A DNA stretch of 64,000 nucleotides from Bacillus sp. RO1. GTDB lineage: Bacteria; Bacillota; Bacilli; Bacillales; Bacillaceae_I. The notes under the pieces are model-generated. The model saw only the letters and a program-made list of their open reading frames with translations, had not been told where the DNA came from and searched no databases. The DNA is taken from contig NZ_JAAZWB010000046.1 in NCBI RefSeq assembly GCF_012524115.1, positions 1 through 64,000 of the forward strand, in the 5' to 3' direction. Shown piece by piece: positions 28,751 through 37,758 of this stretch. The number at the start of each line of letters is the position of its first letter. Position 1 is the stretch's first letter. The position numbers were made by a program, and so were the translations under genes.

Positions 28751-28790
28751 AAAAAAAACCTCCAACTTCCCTGATAGGAGGTTGGAGGTT
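28751..28790 (-). terminator. Terminator of the yidC2 unit
   Basis: AACCTCCAAC (28757-28766) pairs with GTTGGAGGTT (28781-28790). On the minus strand the stem is followed by a run of eight T residues. Confidence 0.85.
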
Positions 28791-28798
28791 TCATCCAA

Positions 28799-29569
28799 TT
28801 ATGTGCTTGGAACAACTGTTGCTTCTTCCATCTGTTTTAAAGTTTTCATTCGTTTTTTCAAATAAAGACCTTGCCCAATACCGAATAAATTTCCTATCAC
28901 CCAATAAAGTGCCAGTGCAGAAGGCAACGTCAATCCGGCGATTAATATAAACACCGGGATGATGTTCATGACCATCTTCATCTGTGGCTGTACGTCATCT
29001 GTAAGCGTGACTCTTGTTTGAATGAATGTCGTGATAGCTGTCACAACCGGTAGAATATAGAATGGATCTGGCTGACCGAGACTTACCCAAAAGAAAGAGT
29101 GCTCAGCTATTTCCGTCGTTCTTCCAATTGCATAATAGAAAGCCATGATCACAGGCATTTGAATCAACATTGGAAAACAACCAGCGGCAGGGTTCACTTT
29201 GTGGGTCTGGTATAGCGTCATTAATTCCTTTTGCATTTCCCTTTGATCGTCTGGATTCTTTTTATCTTTATATTTCTTTTGCAATGCTTCCATTTCCGGC
29301 TTAAGTTTTTGCATCGCAAGCATGTTTTTCTGCTGCTTCAATGCAAGTGGCAGAATAAGTGTACGAATAGCAATGGTAACGATGATGATGGATATACCGT
29401 AGCTTCCACCAGTCCATTCAGCCACGCTTGTCAGCGCGAGAGACAACGGATAGACAAAATAATGGTTCCAAACTCCAGAACTATCTGCCGTAATGGGCTC
29501 GCTCATGTTACAACCTGTTAATAGTGCCAATAAAAATAGAACTAAACTTACTGTCCAAAACTTTCTCAT
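28799..29569 (-). CDS. yidC: YidC/Oxa1 family membrane insertase, YidC2 (YqjG/OxaA2) type
   Basis: This 256-residue lipoprotein insertase puts membrane proteins into the cytoplasmic membrane, alone or with Sec. The signal peptide ends in a lipobox LLTGC (Cys about 20). Five membrane helices follow, with the conserved YGISIIIVTIAIRTLILPL helix, the LQKKYKDKKNPDDQREMQKEL cytoplasmic loop and PAAGCFPMLIQMPVIMAFY. It is separate from the usual rnpA-yidC locus, so this is probably the second paralogue. Confidence 0.9.
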   Translation of the reverse strand: MRKFWTVSLVLFLLALLTGCNMSEPITADSSGVWNHYFVYPLSLALTSVAEWTGGSYGISIIIVTIAIRTLILPLALKQQKNMLAMQKLKPEMEALQKKYKDKKNPDDQREMQKELMTLYQTHKVNPAAGCFPMLIQMPVIMAFYYAIGRTTEIAEHSFFWVSLGQPDPFYILPVVTAITTFIQTRVTLTDDVQPQMKMVMNIIPVFILIAGLTLPSALALYWVIGNLFGIGQGLYLKKRMKTLKQMEEATVVPST

Positions 29570-29595
29570 TTAAATTCCTCCTACTTTTCACAAAA

Positions 29596-29868
29596 TTATC
29601 GACTCATGTTTGCATAGTAGAAAGAGGAATCTTCTTCATCTAGGGTTGCTTCTTTTGTAGGCCGTTTTCTATATATGAATGTAATTAGCCTTCTTCGCTT
29701 ACCAATGATAGACTGCAATTTATTCGATTCAAGGTCCAAGGATGTTGTATAACCACTGTGTTGGTAGACTACATACTTGGAGTCCACAAAAAAGCAGAAC
29801 GTCAAAAGGCAAAGAACGGCGGCTGTTACATATGGTGCGTATAGTAGAATATCAAGATAAAATTCCAT
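29596..29868 (-). CDS. Small membrane protein of unknown function
   Basis: This 90-residue protein has one or two hydrophobic segments near the N-terminus (LLYAPYVTAAVLCLLTFCFFV), then a basic stretch (IGKRRRLITFIYRKRP) and an acidic tail. I chose the ATG at 29868 because AAAGGTG lies at a suitable distance. A GTG five codons upstream is possible. It lies 26 bp before yidC on the same strand, so cotranscription is likely. I do not recognise its family. Confidence 0.55.
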   Translation of the reverse strand: MEFYLDILLYAPYVTAAVLCLLTFCFFVDSKYVVYQHSGYTTSLDLESNKLQSIIGKRRRLITFIYRKRPTKEATLDEEDSSFYYANMSR

Positions 29869-29961
29869 ATTATTAGCATTCACCTTTTTAACTGAATATA
29901 GTAGATACTACTTGTACGAATGGATAACATTAATGTTTCATTTAAAGTATATCCCTCCAAT

Positions 29962-30006
29962 AAAAAGATACACCTAGTGTGCAATAATTACTAGGTGTAT
30001 CTTTTT
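29962..30006. terminator. Bidirectional terminator after the acyl-CoA ligase gene
   Basis: A 17-bp stem (29962-29978 with 29990-30006) closes an 11-base loop and has A/T tracts on both sides. It separates the ligase gene from the yidC unit. Confidence 0.85.
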
Positions 30007-30018
30007 GTTAATTTTCTA

Positions 30019-31530
30019 CTATACATGTTCTTCTTTATTTTTATTATTATAATCATATAGCTTACTAAAAGAATTTTGTAAGTTCTTTTTATCCATTTTC
30101 CCTACCGCCGTTTTTGGTACTTCCGGAACAAATACTATTTTCTTAGGTATTTTATAAACTCCGATTCTGGTTTTGCAGAAGGTCAGCAGCTCCCTCTCAG
30201 AAGTTTGCCTTTTACTAGAAACAATGGCAATGACCGCCTCTCCCCATACAGGATGAGGTACACCAATTACACATGCTTCCTTGACCGCCTCATGCTGACA
30301 GAGTATTTGCTCCACTTCCAATGGATAGATATTTTCTCCACCGGAAATGATCATTTCTTTCGTCCTACCGACTATATAAAAATAACCGTCTTCATCTCTT
30401 CTACCCAAATCACCTGTTCTCAGCCATCCATCATGTTTGGCTTTCTTGGTTTCTTCTTCTTTCCCCCAATATTCAGAGAAGACATGGGATCCTCTAATAT
30501 ATATTTCCCCAACCTCTTCCTCCATCGCTTCTAAGCTATCATTTACCATCAATTTCACTTCATTAAATAGCATTGCTTTGCCGACGGAACCCTTTTTTCC
30601 ATATGCCTCAAAAGGATCGATGTAGAAATTGTTTGGACCCGCTTCTGTAAGTCCGTATCCTTCCTTAAACAATTTCCCCTTCTGGTAGAATATTTCGTAG
30701 ATTTCTAATGGACAGGGCGCACCACCTGAAAGAAATGTTTTCATGGTTGGAAAATCTGTTCCTTGAAAGTGAGGATGCTCTATCAGCATGCTATACATGG
30801 TTGGTACCATTAGGGCAATGGTGCACTTATACAAATCTAATAGTTTGATGGCTTTTTCCGCATCAAAACTCCTCATCAAGACAACGGTCCCACCTGCCAT
30901 GAGCAATGGAGTCGACAAGGCATTAAGGCCCCCTGTATGAAACATAGGTAGGCAAGTGAGGGTGGTATCTTCTCCATGAAGTCCCCAGCTTACAATAGTA
31001 TTGATGGCATTACATGTAATATTTTCGTTAGTAAGTATTACTCCTTTTGGGTGGCCGGTTGTGCCCCCCGTATAGATAATGGCCGCTGCGTCATTAATTC
31101 GTGTGGAGTGTGAAACTTTCTTTTGTATTTCTTTTGTCGCCAATTCATCCAGTGAGAACACCTGACATTTCAACTGCTTTGCTTCCTCTAAATAGTCATC
31201 ATGCACTATCACACATTTTGCTTTGCAGTCTCTTACTATATAGTTCCATTCGTTTTCCGCCAGTCTCCAATTGAGCGGCACAAAAATTGCCCCTATGTCT
31301 ACACATGCAAAAAGCAATTCAAAATACACTATATGATTTGGTGACAACAAAGCCACGCGATCTCCTGGTCCAATACCCGCAGATAACAGTCTGCCTGCCA
31401 TTTCTCTTGATCGATCGAATAATTGCTTATAATTCCATCTTTCTCCCGTTTCGCCGTCTATCACTGCGATTTTATATGGAGAATGTTGTGAACGCTTCTG
31501 TAACCAAGAACCATTCATTTCCACTTCCAT
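30019..31530 (-). CDS. Acyl-CoA synthetase (class I adenylate-forming enzyme)
   Basis: This 503-residue ATP-dependent CoA ligase activates a carboxylic acid as its CoA ester. Motifs in order: YTGGTTGHPKGVILT near residue 154 (phosphate loop), EGYGLTEAGP, RTGDLGRRDEDGYFYIVGR with GGENIYPLEVEQIL, and the catalytic Lys in KTAVGKMDKKNL. The fold resembles MenE and medium/long-chain ligases. The start could be the ATG at 31530, the GTG two codons later or the ATG four codons later. A TGTAACC direct repeat lies 45 bp upstream, linking it to the adjacent transporter operon. The substrate is unknown. Confidence 0.85.
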   Translation of the reverse strand: MEVEMNGSWLQKRSQHSPYKIAVIDGETGERWNYKQLFDRSREMAGRLLSAGIGPGDRVALLSPNHIVYFELLFACVDIGAIFVPLNWRLAENEWNYIVRDCKAKCVIVHDDYLEEAKQLKCQVFSLDELATKEIQKKVSHSTRINDAAAIIYTGGTTGHPKGVILTNENITCNAINTIVSWGLHGEDTTLTCLPMFHTGGLNALSTPLLMAGGTVVLMRSFDAEKAIKLLDLYKCTIALMVPTMYSMLIEHPHFQGTDFPTMKTFLSGGAPCPLEIYEIFYQKGKLFKEGYGLTEAGPNNFYIDPFEAYGKKGSVGKAMLFNEVKLMVNDSLEAMEEEVGEIYIRGSHVFSEYWGKEEETKKAKHDGWLRTGDLGRRDEDGYFYIVGRTKEMIISGGENIYPLEVEQILCQHEAVKEACVIGVPHPVWGEAVIAIVSSKRQTSERELLTFCKTRIGVYKIPKKIVFVPEVPKTAVGKMDKKNLQNSFSKLYDYNNKNKEEHV

Positions 31531-31559
31531 CTCTCCCCTACACTTTACAAGATATCCAT

Positions 31560-31592
31560 ACTATAGGAGATGGGAGTTACAGAAGGGTTACA
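31560..31592 (-). promoter_or_regulatory. SARP-type direct repeat and -10 before the acyl-CoA ligase
   Basis: On the minus strand TGTAACC (31586-31592) and TGTAACT (31575-31581) are 11 bp apart, start to start. TATAGT (31560-31565) follows 9 bp after the second heptamer. This is the geometry by which SARP-family activators overlap the -35 region. The same repeat precedes the liv operon. Confidence 0.65.
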
Positions 31593-31597
31593 ATGGA

Positions 31598-31631
31598 AAA
31601 CGGGCACCCATATAATGATGGATACCCGTTC
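31598..31631 (-). terminator. Terminator of the RND transporter gene
   Basis: On the minus strand ACGGGTATCCAT pairs with ATGGGTGCCCGT (two G-U pairs) around a short loop, followed by TTTTCC. It separates the RND gene from the ligase gene, supporting independent transcription. Confidence 0.65.
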
Positions 31632-31638
31632 ACAATAC

Positions 31639-34600
31639 TTAAGCTTCTTTCACTTTCTTACGTTTAATCACAATATAAAAGGCTGGAACAAACAACAATG
31701 TAAAGAAAGTAGAAAAGAATATTCCCGAAATAATTGATATTGCAAGTGGGGTAAATAATACATCCCCGCTAAACGCTATCGGAAGTAAAGCGGCGATAGA
31801 TGTAAAGGCCGTCAGTACGACCGGTCGCAGCCTTGCTTTACCAGAATCAATGACTGCTTCACTCAAGGTTGCACCCTCTTGCAAACGCGATTCCATAAAT
31901 TCAATGAAGACGGTAGCATTCCTTACCACAATTCCCGCAAGTGATACAATACCCATCATCGCCATGAAACCTAGGCCGGTTTGTGTGATGAATAAGCCAA
32001 TCATCGCACCAGAAATTGCCAAGTAAACAGAACTCATGATCAGCAATGGCAATCTTAATGAATTAAACTGTACAACCATTAAGATATATATCAGGAAAAT
32101 GACGATCAAGAACAGCTTCCCTACTTCAATAAAGAAATCACTTCTTGCAGAAGATTCTCCTCCAACTGAAACGGAAATAGTATCTGTTTCATAGGACGCC
32201 GCGATATCTTTTACTTCCGCTTCTAATTTCTGTTTGTCACCCTCCCCTGGATACACACGTACCGTTATGGTTCTGTCCCCATCCTTATGAGGAATCAATG
32301 GCAATACTTCTGTTTCCTCAACAGATACTAGCTCGGATAGTGGGATGAGAACTGGCGCCCCAAATTCAGTTGTTTCTGTTTTACTTGGAAGCTCCAATGC
32401 TTCAAGGTTTATCGTTTCTCCATCTTCTACAAGGTCTTGAACGATGGTAAGTGTTTCTCTCTCAAGTCCCGCTTCATAAGAACCAACTGGGATTCCTTCT
32501 GTCACAAGCCTTATTTGATTACTTATTTCTTGAGCGGTAATTCCATGCTCTTCCATTGCTTCTCTGTTTGGAACATAATTGATAGTAGGTTGAGCGGATC
32601 CTACGTCATCAATAACCGCTCCGCTTCCTTCCAAGCTTTTAATCTCTTCTTTCATCCCTTTGACGGAATCCATTAGTTCTTCTATGTCTTCTCCGACAAC
32701 CGTCAAGGCGATGGGAGCTCCTACAGGCGGACCTGCTTCAATTGTAGAAAGCATCACTACGGCGTCTGGATTTTCATCCCGTAGTTCAGGCTGCCATTTG
32801 GCAATCGTATCTGCAGCAGACTGCTGCTCCCGGTCTACTCTTAAGACAATCTGTCCCGTGTTCTCACCTGAATTGGATAATGTGCTGCCGAATATTCCAG
32901 GTTCTCCGCTCCCTGCAAAGATGGTTGTTTCGTAAACAGCTTTATCTGTTTTTATGCTGTCTTCCATTTGTTGGAGCCTTGATTCTGTTTCCTCCAGTGG
33001 TGTCCCAGCAGGATATGTGACGGATACAGTCACCTCTTCACGATCTGCACTAGGGAAGAATACGACCGGAATAAATGGAACGAGTGCATAACTGGCTGTA
33101 CAGAATGTAAGAACAGCAAGCCCTGTGAGTAGAGGTTTTTTCACTACTTTGGTTAAGATTTTTGAACTATACCAGTTCCCTGCTTTATCGAATTGAGAGC
33201 CTAGCAGACCATCTTTCCCCTGTTTGCGCGTCTTTTTCTTTTGACGCCATGCCATAAAAATCGGCACAATGGTCAAAGCGACAATCGTGGAACCTATGAT
33301 GGTAGCAATGAGAACGGTAGGAAGTGCAGAAATGAATGCACCGTTTGGACCACCTAGGAAAGTCAATGGCAAGAAAGTAAAGACGATGGCCAATGTTGAG
33401 GTAATGATGGAAATCCTGACTTCTTTCGTTCCGGTTATTGCACCTTTTAACGGGCCATCACCAAGTTGGTAACGTCTCTGGATGTTATCATTTACTACGA
33501 TGGCATCGTCCACCAGAATACCTAAGGCAATGATGATCCCGATAATGGAAATCTGGTTTAAATCCACATTTGCATACGGCAAGGGGATTAATCCAAGCGC
33601 AATCGATATTGGAATAGAGATTGCCACCAGGATAGCAGAAACGGTATTTAATCCAAAAAACGTAATCAATACCACTGCTAGAATAGAGATAAGGAATGAA
33701 ATTCCCAAGTCTTTAAAAATTTTGGACACAATTTCATTCTGAGTATAGTAAAGGTCCTTCTCCACTTCTTCTGGCAGGTCTTCAGCGAGACGTTCCATTT
33801 CTTCATTCACTGTGGCATGCAGAGTTGGAATGTCTACTCCTTTTTCTTGCATAATGGTCAAAGAAATGGCAGGCGAACCATTATACGTAATTAAATCTTC
33901 TTGTTCTGTCGGTATCTGCGTCAAGGTTGCAACATCCCCGACATAAAGCGAATTTCCTTCTTCATCCTTTTTCAAAAATACATTTTCTACTTCTTCAATA
34001 TTTTCAATATGTTCAAATGTCAGCTGGGAGATCTGGTTTCCTTCTTGCTGACTGCCAAGAGGGGTGATTTCCAATTCATTTTGGATGGCTGTTATTACAT
34101 CAGGAAGTAGCACTCTCTCTTCTTGCATGGTTTCTGAATCCAAGTTAAGGGTGTAGCTAGACTCTTCCAATCCTTTTATTGTAACTTTTCGAACACCATT
34201 AATATCCTCCAATTGAGGAACCCATCCTTCAATGATGTCCTTTTGCTCTAATAACAGTGCACGGTCTTCATGTAAAATGTTGTATGAAGCGATAGCTCCC
34301 ATTTGAATATCCGTGTTGATTGTCGGTTCAAAAGCGTCTTCTGGAAACTCGCGGCTTACATCAGAAACTTTTTGTTGAACTTGGGAGAATACTTTATCCC
34401 TGTCCGCATCATCGGTCAGTTCCATTACAATATTAGATACGCCTAATCCAGAAACAGATGTGACACTATCCATTCCGTCAATATCCAATAGTTCTTTTTC
34501 AAGCGGAGTGGTAATGTCCCTTTCCACTACGTTTGGAGCAGCCCCTGGATACACTGTGGTGATGGTTCCTACATTTAGTGAAATTTCAGGGATCTCTCGT

Positions 34601-34695
34601 TTTGGTATTTGAAAATAGGTCAAGGAACCGATGACCACCAATAATAGTAAAAATATTAATGTTACTTTTGGCTTTTTAATAAGCGCATTAAACAC
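31639..34695 (-). CDS. RND-family efflux transporter, SwrC/AcrB type
   Basis: This 1018-residue proton-driven exporter has 12 membrane helices: one at the N-terminus (VTLIFLLLLVVIGSLTYF), a block near residues 330-480, and a matching C-terminal block. Two large extracytoplasmic loops lie between. The helix-4 motif GILVDDAIVVNDNIQRR contains the paired aspartates for proton transfer. There is no membrane-fusion partner gene nearby, as for B. subtilis SwrC. It lies between the liv operon and the acyl-CoA ligase but has terminators on both sides. Substrate unknown; surfactant or fatty-acid-like compounds are plausible from the family. Confidence 0.88.
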   Translation of the reverse strand: MFNALIKKPKVTLIFLLLLVVIGSLTYFQIPKREIPEISLNVGTITTVYPGAAPNVVERDITTPLEKELLDIDGMDSVTSVSGLGVSNIVMELTDDADRDKVFSQVQQKVSDVSREFPEDAFEPTINTDIQMGAIASYNILHEDRALLLEQKDIIEGWVPQLEDINGVRKVTIKGLEESSYTLNLDSETMQEERVLLPDVITAIQNELEITPLGSQQEGNQISQLTFEHIENIEEVENVFLKKDEEGNSLYVGDVATLTQIPTEQEDLITYNGSPAISLTIMQEKGVDIPTLHATVNEEMERLAEDLPEEVEKDLYYTQNEIVSKIFKDLGISFLISILAVVLITFFGLNTVSAILVAISIPISIALGLIPLPYANVDLNQISIIGIIIALGILVDDAIVVNDNIQRRYQLGDGPLKGAITGTKEVRISIITSTLAIVFTFLPLTFLGGPNGAFISALPTVLIATIIGSTIVALTIVPIFMAWRQKKKTRKQGKDGLLGSQFDKAGNWYSSKILTKVVKKPLLTGLAVLTFCTASYALVPFIPVVFFPSADREEVTVSVTYPAGTPLEETESRLQQMEDSIKTDKAVYETTIFAGSGEPGIFGSTLSNSGENTGQIVLRVDREQQSAADTIAKWQPELRDENPDAVVMLSTIEAGPPVGAPIALTVVGEDIEELMDSVKGMKEEIKSLEGSGAVIDDVGSAQPTINYVPNREAMEEHGITAQEISNQIRLVTEGIPVGSYEAGLERETLTIVQDLVEDGETINLEALELPSKTETTEFGAPVLIPLSELVSVEETEVLPLIPHKDGDRTITVRVYPGEGDKQKLEAEVKDIAASYETDTISVSVGGESSARSDFFIEVGKLFLIVIFLIYILMVVQFNSLRLPLLIMSSVYLAISGAMIGLFITQTGLGFMAMMGIVSLAGIVVRNATVFIEFMESRLQEGATLSEAVIDSGKARLRPVVLTAFTSIAALLPIAFSGDVLFTPLAISIISGIFFSTFFTLLFVPAFYIVIKRKKVKEA

Positions 34696-34843
34696 TTGGA
34701 TTTCCTCCTATACTCAATTATTCAAATTTGACTATTTAACCTGAGTTCATCATAAGGTGTGGTTGTTAGTCTTGGCAAGGATGAATATGCTTTGGAGTGA
34801 TTTGTTACTTTTTTCGTCAAAACTTCTGAATTGTATACGAAAA

Positions 34844-34872
34844 AAACTAGGTGCCTAATTAGCACCTAGTTT
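34844..34872 (-). terminator. Terminator of the liv-SDR operon
   Basis: AAACTAGGTGC (34844-34854) pairs with GCACCTAGTTT (34862-34872). On the minus strand the stem is followed by a T run and marks the end of the nine-gene operon. Confidence 0.88.
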
Positions 34873-34892
34873 AAAAGTAAACTATTTTTCTT

Positions 34893-35630
34893 TTACATCA
34901 TAATTCCACCATCTACATGTAGTACCGTTCCATTCACATAATCTGACTCATCTGAAGCAAGGTACAGGTATGCACTTGCGATATCACTCGGCTTGCCCAG
35001 TCGCTGGAGGGGAATGACTTGTAACAAGCTCTGAATTACTTTCTCTGGGACGGTTGCTACCATATTAGTGTCCACAAATCCAGGTGCCACAGCATTCACA
35101 TTAATATTTTTCCGGCCAAATTCCTTTGCCCACGATTTTGTCATTCCAACAACCGCAGCTTTAGATGCCGCATAATTGGTCTGTCCAACATTTCCATAAA
35201 CCCCGCTCACAGATGACGTATTGATGATTTTCCCTTTGCCATTTTCGAGCATATGAGGTACCACTGCTTGCGTACAATTAAATACGCCATTTACATTAAC
35301 ATCCATTACTTTTTGGAAGTCTTCTCCACTCATTTTTAGAAGCATGTTATCTTTTGTAATACCTGCATTGTTAATGAGAATATCTATCTTTCCGAACCTC
35401 TCTTTAACCATGGATACCATCTCTACTACCTTGGCCTGATTTGAAACATCCACTTGGTAAAATGCCGCTTCCCCTTCTGCTTGAAGCTCTGCAGTCCTTT
35501 GTTCCCCTAGTGTTGCATCATAATCCACAAGTGCAACCCTTGCCCCCTCTTTTAAAAATACACGTGCAGCCTCCAAGCCTAAACCATTGGCTGCACCGGT
35601 TATGATGGCCACTTTACCTTCTAGTCTCAT
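34893..35630 (-). CDS. Short-chain dehydrogenase/reductase, FabG-like
   Basis: This 245-residue classical SDR oxidises or reduces a hydroxy/keto group with NAD(P). The cofactor motif is TGAANGLGLEAARVF near residue 11, followed by NNAG near residue 87 and a catalytic Ser plus YAASK (Tyr about 152, Lys 156). The C-terminus VNGTVLHVDGG is typical of FabG/PhaB-type 3-ketoacyl reductases. It overlaps the upstream hydrolase by 4 bp and is last in the operon. It probably acts on a 3-hydroxyacyl or 3-ketoacyl intermediate, which is inference. Confidence 0.87.
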   Translation of the reverse strand: MRLEGKVAIITGAANGLGLEAARVFLKEGARVALVDYDATLGEQRTAELQAEGEAAFYQVDVSNQAKVVEMVSMVKERFGKIDILINNAGITKDNMLLKMSGEDFQKVMDVNVNGVFNCTQAVVPHMLENGKGKIINTSSVSGVYGNVGQTNYAASKAAVVGMTKSWAKEFGRKNINVNAVAPGFVDTNMVATVPEKVIQSLLQVIPLQRLGKPSDIASAYLYLASDESDYVNGTVLHVDGGIMM

Positions 35631-36535
35631 TTGTACTGTTCCTCCTGTTTCGTCACGAAAGTTGTAATCGCTTGCAATAATTGTGATAAATCATCCACTT
35701 GTGCGGAATGTCCACACCCCTTGAGGGAAAGAAACGTCGCCACTCCCCCTAGGTCCGCTACCACTTCTCTGGACATCTGTTCAGAAATAACAAGATCTTT
35801 GTCACCAGCCAACACAAGAACCGGTATGTTTATTTTCTCCACTTCCCCGGTTCCTTGTTTCAGTCCATTATGGTGATTGCTGATGTTAAACATATTTAGC
35901 GCATGCAGAATTTCTGGATAATTGCGCTGTGTAAGCATATCTTCCAGATACTCCTCATACCGATTTTCTTCCGGTTGATTGTCATGGTAGATCGCATAAT
36001 CCCAAATCATTCTTAGTACCTCTTTATTACGGTTTTCGTATGCATGGGAAATGGTAATGGTCCTGGTCTTGTCCTGCATTACCTGTTCATAACTTGTTAG
36101 TCTTTTTGATAGATCCGGTTGACCGTTTTCATCCGTTTCATGCATTGGATAACCTCTTGTTGATGCTGATGCAAGTAGAATGAGCTTTTTTGCAAAGTTT
36201 GGGTTATCAGCTACAAATTGCATGGCCACCGCTCCGCCTGTGGACCAACCAAGTATTGTAAAGTCGGTTAGATTTAATTCGTCCACAAATAGTTTTATGT
36301 CATCTGCTAGTTCTTTAATAGAATAGATTTTTTCGTGATATGTCGACTCACCAAACCCCCTCATATCAACCGCTACAAGATGAAAAGAATCATCTATGTT
36401 CTCCATTAGCAAATCCCAATGCTTAGAAGAAGTCATATTTCCATGTATGAGCAGGATGGTTTCACCAAAACCAGCTCGTTCTCTATATCCATATGTCTCC
36501 CCGTTTGACAGTTTCACTTGTTTTTGAACGATCAT
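35627..36535 (-). CDS. Alpha/beta hydrolase
   Basis: This 302-residue hydrolase has the oxyanion segment LLIHGNMTSSKHW near residue 28, the nucleophile elbow GWSTGGA (Ser about 99), an acid residue in LVLAGDKDLV and the catalytic His in LKGCGHSAQ. The triad is complete. Relatives cleave C-C bonds in aromatic meta-cleavage products or hydrolyse esters. It is coupled by 4-bp overlaps to the KAS III-like gene upstream and the SDR downstream, so the three probably act in sequence on one compound. Confidence 0.86.
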   Translation of the reverse strand: MIVQKQVKLSNGETYGYRERAGFGETILLIHGNMTSSKHWDLLMENIDDSFHLVAVDMRGFGESTYHEKIYSIKELADDIKLFVDELNLTDFTILGWSTGGAVAMQFVADNPNFAKKLILLASASTRGYPMHETDENGQPDLSKRLTSYEQVMQDKTRTITISHAYENRNKEVLRMIWDYAIYHDNQPEENRYEEYLEDMLTQRNYPEILHALNMFNISNHHNGLKQGTGEVEKINIPVLVLAGDKDLVISEQMSREVVADLGGVATFLSLKGCGHSAQVDDLSQLLQAITTFVTKQEEQYK

Positions 36536-37563
36536 CTTCCAACCTCCCTATTTGACTTTCCCCATTGAATAGTCGTTGCACCCCAAGCATAGCCAATCCC
36601 CGCACTCACCAGCACTACATTGTCTCCCTCTTTGATTCTGCCTTGCTGTAAAGCAAGCTCCAATGAAAGAATTTGATCGATTTGACCGACGTGCCCGTAG
36701 TTTTCTAGATAAATAGATTGTTTCTCGGACAAACCTAGTTCCTTTAAAACATAATGGTGGGCAGATTTTTTCATGTGAAGAATTCCGAGATAATCCAACT
36801 TTTCTTCCGTTAGACCGCTTTTGAATAAAGATTTTCGAATCACTTCCAAGAAATTCTTCATGGATTTCTGTTCTAATCTGGCTTTCATTCCTACTGGATC
36901 AAGTACATCCAGCTTATTCAAGCCTTTTTCCAATGCTTCCGGTGAAATGGGATGTTTTGTTCCGCCCGCAACTACCACCACGTCCTCGGAGAAAGAACCA
37001 TCCGTTATAAGATGAGAAGCCAATAAAGCATTTTCATCATGATTTTTTCTTAACACAATGGCTCCTCCACCCGCTGCAAGGTTATACATGAATCTGGTCC
37101 TTGGATTGGTGTAATCAATGAAATCTTCGTTACGGTATCCACCGGCAAGCAGAACTGTCTGAATAGATTCATCCGCTATCATCATATCTTTCGCAACTTT
37201 CAATCCCATGATTGTCGTTCCGCATCGCAATCCCATATCAAAGCCTATCGCATTTACCGCCCCAAGCTGTTTCTGCATGTATAAGGCTGCCGTCCATAGT
37301 GGATATTCTTTATGTTCTTCTCCAATATAGAGAATCAGGTCTATTTCCTTTGGAGCAATATTCCCCTTTTCCATCGCAATCCGTGCAGCTTTTATTCCCA
37401 TTTCACACGTATGATCCTCATGACCAGCAACTGGCTTTGACCTAATGCCCAGTTTTTCTTCGACCACCTCTATAGGTATTCCAGATTTCTCTGCAATTTC
37501 CTTGCTGGTCATGAAATTTTCTGGAATAAATGTACCGACACTCACAATACCAATCTGCGTCAT
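36532..37563 (-). CDS. KAS III-like (FabH family) beta-ketoacyl synthase with Cys-His-His triad
   Basis: This 343-residue thiolase-fold enzyme starts at the ATG 37563; a GTG four codons upstream is possible. The nucleophile is Cys 114 in FDMGLRCGTTIMG and the first histidine is His 263 in ILHMKKSAHH. Where FabH has the catalytic Asn (GNTSAAS), this protein has His 291 in YGHVGQID. The C-terminal GRIKEGDNVVLVSAGIGYAWGA matches the FabH end. It therefore belongs to the family but is unlikely to be ordinary FabH. It may join or cleave acyl-CoA units in the pathway fed by the liv transporter. Substrate unknown. Confidence 0.82.
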   Translation of the reverse strand: MTQIGIVSVGTFIPENFMTSKEIAEKSGIPIEVVEEKLGIRSKPVAGHEDHTCEMGIKAARIAMEKGNIAPKEIDLILYIGEEHKEYPLWTAALYMQKQLGAVNAIGFDMGLRCGTTIMGLKVAKDMMIADESIQTVLLAGGYRNEDFIDYTNPRTRFMYNLAAGGGAIVLRKNHDENALLASHLITDGSFSEDVVVVAGGTKHPISPEALEKGLNKLDVLDPVGMKARLEQKSMKNFLEVIRKSLFKSGLTEEKLDYLGILHMKKSAHHYVLKELGLSEKQSIYLENYGHVGQIDQILSLELALQQGRIKEGDNVVLVSAGIGYAWGATTIQWGKSNREVGR

Positions 37564-37567
37564 TATC

Positions 37568-37744
37568 TCACCCACTAAGTTTTTCTTTCATATATTTACA
37601 GACTTCTTCAAAGCAAGTAACCGTTATTTCCTCTTCTCCTTGCACGTGACTGACTGTTATTCTCCAGATTGGTGACGGCTGCCCTGCATCCGAAAAACCG
37701 GCACACCGTACAACAAAAGATGCAACTTGTGGCTGACTACTCAT
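37568..37744 (-). CDS. Small protein of unknown function in the liv operon
   Basis: This 58-residue protein begins MSSQPQVASFVVRCAGFSD from ATG 37744, with GGGAGGGG just upstream. An in-frame ATG five codons earlier overlaps livM by one base. It contains PIWRITVSHVQGEEEITVTCFEEVCKYM, suggesting a small beta-rich fold with three Cys. It lies between livM and the KAS III-like gene with no spare spacing, so it is translated with them. It could be an accessory subunit; I do not recognise the family. Confidence 0.6.
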   Translation of the reverse strand: MSSQPQVASFVVRCAGFSDAGQPSPIWRITVSHVQGEEEITVTCFEEVCKYMKEKLSG

Positions 37745-37758
37745 CCATTCCCCTCCCA

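Noticed and set aside
28576-28815. Open frame on the minus strand across the end of the tandem array
   Set aside because: The 52-53 bp period shifts frame each unit, the predicted protein resembles no family, and it overlaps the yidC terminator.
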